A stretch of 64,000 nt of DNA, taken from positions 4,721,501 through 4,785,500 of the forward strand of contig NZ_CP034562.1 in assembly GCF_003970675.1 (NCBI RefSeq), written 5' to 3'. Shown here piece by piece: positions 1-9,200 of this stretch. Every line of letters starts with the position of its first letter. The first letter of the stretch is position 1. The position numbers were made by a program, and so were the translations under genes. The stretch is from Flammeovirga pectinis (GTDB taxonomy: Bacteria > Bacteroidota > Bacteroidia > Cytophagales > Flammeovirgaceae). The notes beneath the pieces are model-generated. The model did no database searches. It was given only the letters and a program-made list of their open reading frames with translations, and was not told where the DNA came from.

Positions 1-817
1 CATTATTAGAAACATTCAAGAATGCACTATCTTCAAAAATCCACCCACAATTTATATCATTTACATCTTCATGATTATCAGCATTTCCTAATAATGATAT
101 TGATACTTCTGTAAGACTATTTCTAATTACTGAAAGGGTTAAACCTTCTGGAATATTTACGGGTTTTACAAAGCCTGTTTCTACTAAATCCTGACCAATA
201 ATTCCTGCTAAAGTATCACCACCAACTAAATTTAAAACAAGGATACCTTCCACTGCACCATCGTCTGCAGAGGTTTCTATAAATTGAGTTGAATTTATTA
301 CTTCAAAATCACTATCTGTAATAGGTGGGGCATTTCTAAAGTTTACACTATACACTTTAGATGTACCTGAATAATTACTTGCATTACCATTTTGGAACGC
401 ATCATCAAGAAGCGTTAATTTTAAATTATATATATCTAAATTATCTGTGTGGTAATTTGCTGTATCAACTAATGTTATTTGTAATCTTGTAGCCGAAATA
501 GGAACAACTTCCAAGCGTAAACCTTTTGGTAGGTTTTCTACTTCAGCATAACCTAATTTTATATAATCATCTCTAATACCATCTAAATCATAGATGCTTC
601 CATCATTTTCATCTAATAATGGCGAGAAAGTAATAGAACCTGTTGCATTCGCAAAAACAGAGTATGGAAAAGTTCCATCAAAATTATCTGATTCAGAAAA
701 TGTGTTACCGTCCCATTCTATACCATCTTGTTCTACTTCTGTATTTGACGCAATAGTATAATTAGGTAGTGTAGTAATGAGGGAAAGCGTTAATAATATT
801 AGGAATAACCTTTTCAT
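1..817 (-). CDS. Secreted surface protein with two beta-rich modules (3' end cut by window edge)
   Basis: This open frame starts with ATG at 817 and runs leftward off the window, giving about 272 visible residues. The N-terminus (MKRLFLILLTLSLITTLP) is a typical Sec signal peptide. The rest contains two tandem copies of a module with the pattern 'V.NLP.GL...V......T...ITL' followed by a conserved asparagine/histidine and aspartate segment. The same module occurs at about residues 72-177 of the giant protein at 3202 and at the matching place in the one at 13336. The gene is divergent from the collar/giant cluster across a 423 bp gap. The missing C-terminus would show whether it also carries a T9SS sorting domain. 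The function is unknown; a surface or adhesion role is inferred from the shared module and location. Confidence 0.8.
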   Translation of the reverse strand, partial: MKRLFLILLTLSLITTLPNYTIASNTEVEQDGIEWDGNTFSESDNFDGTFPYSVFANATGSITFSPLLDENDGSIYDLDGIRDDYIKLGYAEVENLPKGLRLEVVPISATRLQITLVDTANYHTDNLDIYNLKLTLLDDAFQNGNASNYSGTSKVYSVNFRNAPPITDSDFEVINSTQFIETSADDGAVEGILVLNLVGGDTLAGIIGQDLVETGFVKPVNIPEGLTLSVIRNSLTEVSISLLGNADNHEDVNDINCGWIFEDSAFLNVSNN

Positions 818-1240
818 AACAGTTAGTAATCTTTGGTGATTAATAGAAGAGTAAATTATTTACTGACTATTTAATTAAGCATATAACACTATGTATTAAA
901 CAATGAAATAGGATATCATTCCATAAAATAAGAAGTGGTCAAATTAATTTTCATGATATAAATGGGTTATTTTTGGGGTTGTTATTAAAGAATCTTTCGA
1001 GTTTCTTTTGGTCTTTTCTAGAGAATAATTAGTTACAATTATCTCCTATAATTACACAGACTACTTTATAATAGTTCATTATTTAATTAAATCAATCATT
1101 TTTTTATAGTAGTACTTGTATACAATCAAGAATAGATTTCAGAAAAATTATATATAAACAGTTATGTGGGAATTATTTTACATTTATTTACGTTATTGTA
1201 TTTGTAAACCCAAGAATAGTCTTTAACCCAATTAACGACC
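818..1240. other. Divergent intergenic region of the surface locus
   Basis: This gap of 423 bp is very AT-rich and lies between the divergent signal-peptide gene and the first collar gene. It must hold both promoters, but I see no convincing TTTG-N19-TAnnTTTG pair. The closest -7 look-alike is TGTATTTG at 1197-1204. A leader motif shared with the third collar gene (AAACCCAAGA at 1206 and TAACCCAATTAA at 1224) lies just before the ATG. Confidence 0.5.
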
Positions 1241-2161
1241 ATGAAAATATTAAGCCTAAAGATTGTTTCATTATTCTTTTTCTGTTTTCTAATTATTACT
1301 TCTTTTAGTCTAGCTCAAAATGGTTTTGTTGTGCAAGGTGTAGCGAGAAATAATGGACATGCAGCACTTGGAGATCGATTGATTTCTTTTACGTTTCAAG
1401 TAAAAAGTAACGACGGATCTACCACATATTACAGTGAAACAAAATCTATCCGTACGGATACTTACGGTGTTTTTTCTCATATTGTTGGACAAGGTGATAA
1501 TCAATCCGGCAATTTAAAAAATGCTCCTTATACACTTGGTAATCTAAAATTAATTGTCTCTTTAGATGATAATGGTAACCAACAAATCATATCAGATAAA
1601 CCCATGAATTATGTGCCTTATGCATACAGAGCAGCCAATGGTTTGCCTGCAGGGTCAATAATTCCATTTGTTGGAAGTTCTGCTCCAAATGGCTGGATGA
1701 TGTGTGATGGAAGTTCAATTCCATCCGGTACAACATTAAAAGATGTTTTGGGAATGAACAATGCACCCGATTTAAGAGGTATGTTTGTAAGGGGAGCAGG
1801 TACTAACGAAACTTTTACAAATACAAATAGTGAATATCCTCAAGGTCCTGCCTTAAATGATGTTGAAAAAGATAAAATTGGTCCACACAACCATTCAGAT
1901 AATATTGCTGTAGCAGTAGATAATGGAGGTTCTCACTCCCATAGTTATGAAAGAATTGAAGGATCGAGCGAATATGGCATATTAAACTATATTGCAGGTT
2001 TAGGTGCTGAAATAAGTACTGAAAGTACAAACACTTCATCTGCAGGAGATCATGAACATACAGCATCTGTTTCAGGTTCAATTAATAACGTGAATGGTAC
2101 TGGTACCGGAAATGAAGTTCGACCAGTAAGTTATGGTGTAGCTTACATCATTAAATTATAA
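1241..2161 (+). CDS. Secreted phage-tail-collar domain protein 1
   Basis: The product has 306 residues, beginning with a signal peptide that ends near SLAQ at about residue 26. Residues 27-125 form the N-terminal domain common in secreted Bacteroidota proteins (FVVQGVARN..., GVFSHIVGQG, NYVPYAYRA). Residues 137-190 match the phage tail collar family (GSIIPF.G..AP.GWMMCDGSS, then APDLRGMFVRG). The C-terminal part has three His-x-His motifs (HNH, HSH, HEH) and ends in RPVSYGVAYIIKL, the usual end of collar/tail-fibre proteins. No T9SS sorting domain is visible. No phage genes are nearby, so this appears to be a domesticated fibre domain. It is the first of three paralogues, each preceding another collar gene or a giant T9SS gene. 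The role is unknown; a surface or periplasmic fibre is inferred. Confidence 0.85.
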   Translation: MKILSLKIVSLFFFCFLIITSFSLAQNGFVVQGVARNNGHAALGDRLISFTFQVKSNDGSTTYYSETKSIRTDTYGVFSHIVGQGDNQSGNLKNAPYTLGNLKLIVSLDDNGNQQIISDKPMNYVPYAYRAANGLPAGSIIPFVGSSAPNGWMMCDGSSIPSGTTLKDVLGMNNAPDLRGMFVRGAGTNETFTNTNSEYPQGPALNDVEKDKIGPHNHSDNIAVAVDNGGSHSHSYERIEGSSEYGILNYIAGLGAEISTESTNTSSAGDHEHTASVSGSINNVNGTGTGNEVRPVSYGVAYIIKL

Positions 2162-2166
2162 TTAGC

Positions 2167-2180
2167 ATAGCAGAAGCTAT
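2167..2180. repeat. Short inverted repeat between collar genes 1 and 2
   Basis: ATAGC-AGAA-GCTAT forms a 5 bp stem with a 4-nt loop directly after the first collar stop codon. It is not followed by a T-tract, so I do not call it a terminator. It may mark an mRNA processing or stability site within the collar-collar-giant transcript. Confidence 0.3.
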
Positions 2181-2211
2181 CAGAAAAAATAACCCATCAA
2201 AATATTCATTT

Positions 2212-3129
2212 ATGCTACTTAAGACTCATTATCGCTCAATAATATTAATAGCATTACTATTTCTTAATAGTAACCTATTTGCACAAAGCGGTGGCTTTGT
2301 TGTACAAGGGCTAGCTCGAAATTCATTACATGCTGCTATTCCTAACAAAGTATTAGACTTTAAATTTACAATAGTTAGTAACAATAAATCGTCGACTTAC
2401 TTTTCTGAAACAAAACAATTAGTTACAAATTCACAAGGTGTTTTCCATCATGAAATAGGCACTGGAACAGTGACTACAGGTTCTATACAGACTGTACCCT
2501 ACAAAGATGCTAATTTAAAATTGATCATTTCTATGGTCGTAAACTCTACTGAAAACGTAATTTCAGAACAAATAATAAATTATGTTCCTTATGCCTTTTC
2601 AGCACTAAACGGAGCACCTTCTGGATCCATAGTTCCATTTACAGGTACAGACGTTCCATTAGGTTGGATGTTATGTGATGGGAGTTCAGTTCCAACAGGT
2701 ACGTATTTAAAAGACATGATTGGAATGGCTAATGCACCAGATTTAAGAGGTATGTATCTTAGAGGTACAGGTACAAATACTACACACCAAAATAGTAACA
2801 ATGAATTTGTTTCTGGTCCTGGATTAAATTCCTATGAAAAAGATCAATTAGGTGACCATGGGCATGATAACGATTTTAGTGTAGACATTGCAAGTAATGG
2901 TAGCCACAATCATAGCTACAGTAAATTTAGAGAAGGTGGTTCAGGTAATATCGGTCGCCATGGAGGTGGTCTAGTAAAAAGACAAAATATAAGTAGATCA
3001 ACAGGATCTTCAGGAGATCATAATCACTCTACAACTATAAGTGGTAGTGTTGGTGTTGCAACTGGAGATGGCGTTGATGAAGAGACACAACCTGTAAGTT
3101 ATGGTGTAAATTACATCATTAAGCTTTAA
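2212..3129 (+). CDS. Secreted phage-tail-collar domain protein 2
   Basis: This paralogue of the gene at 1241 has 305 residues and follows it after 50 bp, so the two are probably cotranscribed. It has a signal peptide (ending near NLFAQ), the N-terminal FVVQGLARN domain with GVFHHEIGTG and NYVPYAFSA, the collar segment GSIVPFTG..VPLGWMLCDGSS...APDLRGMYLRG, and three His-x-His pairs (HGH, HNH, HNH) before the end QPVSYGVNYIIKL. It directly precedes the giant gene at 3202, with a small hairpin between them. The same pairing recurs at 12329/13336, which suggests the collar protein and the giant protein work together. In phage fibres such His pairs coordinate metal in a trimer; trimerisation here is an inference. 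Confidence 0.85.
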   Translation: MLLKTHYRSIILIALLFLNSNLFAQSGGFVVQGLARNSLHAAIPNKVLDFKFTIVSNNKSSTYFSETKQLVTNSQGVFHHEIGTGTVTTGSIQTVPYKDANLKLIISMVVNSTENVISEQIINYVPYAFSALNGAPSGSIVPFTGTDVPLGWMLCDGSSVPTGTYLKDMIGMANAPDLRGMYLRGTGTNTTHQNSNNEFVSGPGLNSYEKDQLGDHGHDNDFSVDIASNGSHNHSYSKFREGGSGNIGRHGGGLVKRQNISRSTGSSGDHNHSTTISGSVGVATGDGVDEETQPVSYGVNYIIKL

Positions 3130-3160
3130 TTCGATTTTGGTTAAACCTAATAACTAAAAG

Positions 3161-3190
3161 TATTACACATTTTGATGTAATATTTTATTC
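3161..3190 (+). promoter_or_regulatory. Conserved hairpin between collar 2 and giant gene 1
   Basis: TATTACA and TGTAATA form a perfect 7 bp stem around an 8-nt loop, followed by TTTTATT, 12 bp before the ATG of the giant gene. A hairpin of the same shape sits in the same place before the second giant gene (13291-13318), although the stem bases differ. Conserved position with changed sequence suggests an attenuator, weak terminator or processing site that sets the ratio of collar to giant protein. Confidence 0.5.
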
Positions 3191-3201
3191 AGCTTAATAT
3201 T

Positions 3202-6200
3202 ATGAAAAAAATACTCTTGCTATTGGTGTTTCTGACATCAACAATGCTCGGGGTTGCGTCTTCATCCGTTAATAATTCTACAAAAGATATTAACAAAGAA
3301 GGTGAAACTCCGAAGAACGAAATAAATACTACTACAGAAGAAATAGATAATCAAACAATATTAGATAAAATTTACTCTTTCATATTTTCTTCTAAGTCTT
3401 TAACGTATAATACTACAACGTTTCATGAAGATGACTCTAATAACGGTACAATTAAAAATAAAATAATTGTAACCATTAGTGGTGCTTCTTTTCATGGTAA
3501 AAAAGGTACTGACTTAGGTGATAAAGATGCTGTTGTGGTAAGAAATTTACCAACTGGATATACTCCATATATTGTCGTTGAATCTCCAACTCAAGCATCA
3601 ATAACATTAAATGGTATTGCTAGTACACACAGAAGCCAAGATGATGTAGGACAAATAGAAGTAGAATTTTATAGTCATGCATTTTTAGATGCAACAGTAT
3701 CAGAAGTATCTAATACTTTTATAAGTAATATTACTGTAGATTATATTGATGGGTTTTCTAGTGGTAATTTTGATACTGATAATATAGAAATTGAGACTCC
3801 AAGAATTAATATAGTTACAGGATTTAATGGTACACTTAATTACCAAATGGATGATGATGGAAACTACCTTAACTTAAATGTTGGTAGTGCTTTATCTCCT
3901 GTTACTACAGTTACTAATTACGAAGTTTTTAGAGACAACGATACAAATTTATCAGATAGTGAGGTTGTTCTAGAGGGTAATTTAATTATCGGTTTTCCTT
4001 GGGAGATTTTTTACAATGCTCCAACGTTCACTAGAAATACTTTCGAAATTTCTAAAGGTTATTATAGTGACGAAACTAGAATAGATTGGCAAGTAAATAA
4101 CAACTCCGATCTTATTACAACTTTTAAAGTTTACAGAAGAGAATTCGATCCTGCCATTTCAGATTTATATACAAATTATGAATTACTGGTAACCTTAGAT
4201 AATCAAACATACACCTATTCAGATTTTGATGTAGAAGGTGGTCTTTTATTCGAATATAAAATTGATGTGGAAGGTTTAGGAGAGTTAGATATAGAATACA
4301 CAACTTATATTACTGGAGTTGGCTTTAGAAATCCAACGGCAACAATTTCTGGTAATATTGCCTTTGAAGGAGGAAACCCAGTAGAAAACGTAGTTGTTAG
4401 GGCAGAACCTCAAGGGGCTGAATTAAAATTAAAATCTTTTACACTTGAAGTAGAAGGCGATGGATATGTAGAATCTGTTATTGAAACAGATAACCTACCA
4501 AATGAATATACAGTTCAATCATGGTTTAAATTTAACGGAAACTCAGAAGGAGAAGCTTTTAAAGTATTTAATGGCTCTTCTTTTTATGATTTAGATTATG
4601 AGAAAACAGATGATGAATTAATATTTATTCTTCATTCTCCATCAATTTCTGATGAAATTACATATAGACTTGCTGGTTATTTGCCTTCTGGTGAAGCAAA
4701 TGGTGCAGGTGAAGATGTAGTAGAAACATACACTGATATTCTTGACAGATTTAATCATCTGTCTTTAGTTTTAACTCCAGAAGAACTACCTAAACTATAT
4801 TTTAATGGTAGATTAATGGATTCTAATTTTGCAGAAGATAATGTTCCTAAAGACCTTGCTTATTTGGTAGAAGTATCTATGAATACTGATAACGATAGCA
4901 CCAAATTTGTACCGCTTACTGGCGAAGATGCTTATTTTAGAGTAGGCGATGGTTTTGTCGGTTATATAGATGATGTAAGAGTTTGGAGTAGAGCATTAGA
5001 TGCTGATGAAGTAAAGAAAAATTACAGAAGATATTTAAGTGGTGCTGAAAATGCTCTTGAGATTTATTTAAGAATAGACGAAGGAACGGGTGCATATGCT
5101 TATGATTTATCTAAAAGTGGTTTTGATTTTAACAAAAGGCACTCCTTTTTATTAAATACAATATGGTCTCAGGAAGCACCAACTACAAGTCAGTTAGGTA
5201 TTTTTGGAGTAACAAACATGTATGGTAATTATGTAATTTCTTCTGTTCCTTATTCTGGCAATGGTGGTACTTATTCTATTACACCAATGTTTGGAGTACA
5301 TGAATTTGACCCTATTAAACAAGTAGTTTTTGTAGGTAAAGGCTCTGAAGTTGTAAACCAATTAGACTTTTTAGATATATCTTCATTCCTTTTTAGAGGT
5401 ATTGCATATTATGATGTTAGAGGATTATTTGAACCTTTAAGAAAAGTAGAAGATGTTACTCAAATAGAAGATGCGGGGTATAACCAATATTTAGTAACAA
5501 TTGATGGTACAAAAATAATGTACAATCAAGGGCATTACTTTAAAGATGAAGAAGAAGACCTATACGAATACCCTAAAGTATTTTTAGATGGTGCTAATAT
5601 CTTTGTTGATGGTAACATCATGCTAGATGCAAATAAAGAACCTTTAGTTACAGGTAAAGATGGTTTCTTTGAACTTCAAGTTCCAATTGGTAATCACTTT
5701 ATCGAAGTTAGAAAAGCAAATCATACGCTTGTTCATGGTGGTAGATTCCCTGCCGAAGGTTACTATGAGTTTTTCGAAAACTTAGAAGCTCCTAAACCAT
5801 TTGTAGATACTACTAGAGTTAATATTGTAGGTAGAGTAGTAGGTGGGCAAGTTGAAGCAGAAAAACCAATCGGTTTTGGTTATAACGGTACCCAAGAATA
5901 TACTTACAATTACACAGAAGACTCTTCTGAAGTTGTAGGCGTATCTTCTATTAGTAATATTGGTACAGCACGTATCACTTTTGATTACCTTCCTTATGGA
6001 GCAGACCCTGCCACTGGATTTTTGTCTACAAGTATTTTTACAAATTCAGAAACAGGAGAATATAGAACTCAATTATTACCAATAAATTATATTATAAATC
6101 AGATAACAGGTGTTGTAATAGAAAGCAATACCGACATTCAATTATTGTCTGGTAACGAAGAAGTCGATTTCTCTTTCATTACAGAAGAATTTACTTCTGT

Positions 6201-9200
6201 TTTTGAAGACCCAAATGGTTCTGGATTAGAATCTGATCCTTATCATTTTGTTCAAAACTTTATCTACAGATCAACACCTGTTTTAAATGTTGAAGGACAA
6301 ACTTATAATTATTTAATTGCTGCAGAAGGTGATACATCTATTAAGTATCCAGTTTATGAACAATTATATGATTATAAAGTTGATCTGATTTCTTATGAGG
6401 AATACGAAAACAAGGAAATTAACCAGAAATTTACTGTTCCAATTACTGATGGTGAATACATTATTAATAATAATTTAGCAGACGATACAGCAGAAAACCT
6501 AGTTAAAAGTGAAGAGGAGCCGAATAAAGCTACTTACTACTTTAAAGCTGGTTTACCTTTAATGACTGCTCCATTTACCAAAAGTATGAGCATTAATCTT
6601 CGTATTAAAGGCGTTGATTATCCTGCTGAAAATTTCTTAGCAGAAGGTTTTATTATTGGTGGTGAAGCAGATGGTTCTCAATTATTTGTTACAAAAGCAC
6701 CAGATTTCCCAGATATTATTCTTAGAGATCCACCGGGATCAGGAAGTTCGGCAACAATTGAGGCAGGTACAGAAGTTACAATCACATCAGAGTTAAATAC
6801 ACTTACAAATGTATCTACTTCTTATACCAATACATTCCATCAAGGTGTAACTGTTACAACTGGTGGTGGTAAACTAGGACCAGAAGTAGAAGCAGACGTT
6901 TCTAACGATGTCGAAAATGGAATATCTGTTTCATACGGTTCTGATTATGGAGAAAATCAAACAAAATCATATTCATTCTCTCAAAGTATTTCTACTAGTG
7001 ATAGCGAAGGTTTTGTAGGTTCAGATGGCGATTTATATATCGGTAATTCTAAAAACCTAGAGTACGGTACTTTTAAAAGATTAGTGATTACAGACACAGC
7101 TGTTTCTGGAATTGATAATGCTACTTTCTTTAAGTTTAATGATGACGATACTATTGATACAGTATATGTAAATCAGCAAAAAGCATTGTTCTTTAACGAG
7201 TCTCCAACTTCTACTTTCTTTGTTTATTCTCAAAAGCATATTGTTAATACGTTGCTTCCTGAATATGAGAGCTTTATTCTTGCTTTAGACAACGGAACTT
7301 TAGATCCTGAAGATGAAGGTGTTCTTACTAAAGATGAATATGAAAAACAGATTAGGTTATGGCAAAAAATTATTCAAGATAACGAAAGAACAAAATATAG
7401 AGCATTTAATGATCAGGAAAATTACAAAGCAGAAATTATTGCAAATATCACTGCTCAATTAAATAATGATGGTCTAGCCGCATTAATTAATAGTAAGTTT
7501 TCAGATAATATTTCTATTGATTATGGTGTTGGCGGATTAGAAAGAACAATTAGTACTTTCTCTGCTGTAAATACATCGTATTCTTATGATGTCAATTTAG
7601 ATGCTTCTTATGCACAAACTGTTGGTGCTGTAGTAAACGGTACAGGTTTTCAGCACACAATGGGCGTAGAGTTCAATCAATCATTTGCTAAAAGTGATGG
7701 AAAAGAAGAAGCTAAATCTTTAGATATTTCTTATTCTATTGTTGATAATGATGATGATAATTATTTAAGTATAGACGTTGTAAACCCATTTGATGGTAAT
7801 GGACCTATTTTCCGTACTGTTGGTGGTAGAACTTCTTGTCCGCACGAAGGGGAAGTACTTTCTTTATACTTTGATAAAGATAACGACGATGATATTACTG
7901 TAATTGGTGCAGGGGGTTCTCCATTATCAATTGCAACGCAAGCCATCGAAGTTCCTGTTATTACAGCCAATATTACTGATATTACAAATATCCCTGAAGA
8001 CGATATGGCGGTAATTGAATTAACGCTACTCAATAACACGAATGCTGATCTTAATAATAATGTGAGTTTCATGCTTTACATCGACAATACATCAAATCCT
8101 TATAATATTAAATCTAATATTCCACAAGGAGGTGTTGAAGTTGAAGTTCCACATGATCAAACAGTGACTTATACGGTTTTCTTAGAAAAATCTAAACCTG
8201 ATGTTTACGATTATGAAGACCTAAGTATTGTTTTAGAGTCTATCTGTATGGGGTCTGATTTACAAGAAACAGTTGAAGTATCTGTACATTATGTGCCTTC
8301 TTGTACAAGAATAGAAGTTCAAAGACCTTTAGAAAATTGGGTAATGAATGCTACTACTGCATTCAACGATGATGGTTCTACTAATCCATTACCAATCGTT
8401 TTAGGCGATTACTCTAGAACATACGATAGCTTTGAAAAAGTAAGATTAGAATACAGAAAATCTACTTCTCCTACTTGGACAAGATTATATACTTATTACA
8501 ATAATGCGCAATCTTATGCTGATGCTGTAGCTGCACAAGAACAAAAAATAGATATGATCACTGACGATAATATCACTTTTTCTTGGGACATAGGCGCAAC
8601 CGGTTTAAGTGACGGTGATTATGAAATAAGAGCCATTTCTTATTGTGATAATGGCACTGAATATATTTCTAATGTTGTTGCAGGTAAAGTCGATTTAAAC
8701 ATTCCTGTTGCCTTTGGAACACCATCGCCAGGTGATGGTATATTATCGGCAGGGGAAGACCTTACTTTAAAATACAGCGAGAATATTTTATACAACTCTG
8801 CAATAAGTAATATTGAGATTGTTGGCCAAACCAATGATCAAGAAATTGCACACGGTACTTCGGTATATTTTGAAGGAAGTAATAACACTGCAACTTTTGA
8901 AAAACCTTCAATAAGTGATCAGAACTTTACAATTGAGTTTTGGATGAGAAACCTTTCTACAGAAGCTAATTCTATTATTTTCAAACAGGAAAATGGAATG
9001 GAAGCAACGCTTTCTGGAAATACACTTACTTGGACTGTTGAAGGAAGTTCTACTTACTCTGTTTCTAGTCCTATTCTAGACGATGACTTATTCCATCATT
9101 ATGTATTTGTATACGATGGAACAGATTCTGGAACTTTGAGAATGTATCAAGATGATCAAGAGTTAGGATTTACAAACACAGGTGCTTTTGCTATTCCTAA

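Noticed and set aside
1197-1204. TGTATTTG as the promoter of collar 1
   Set aside because: It departs from TAnnTTTG at the first half and has no TTTG at the right distance upstream; kept only as a remark on the intergenic region.
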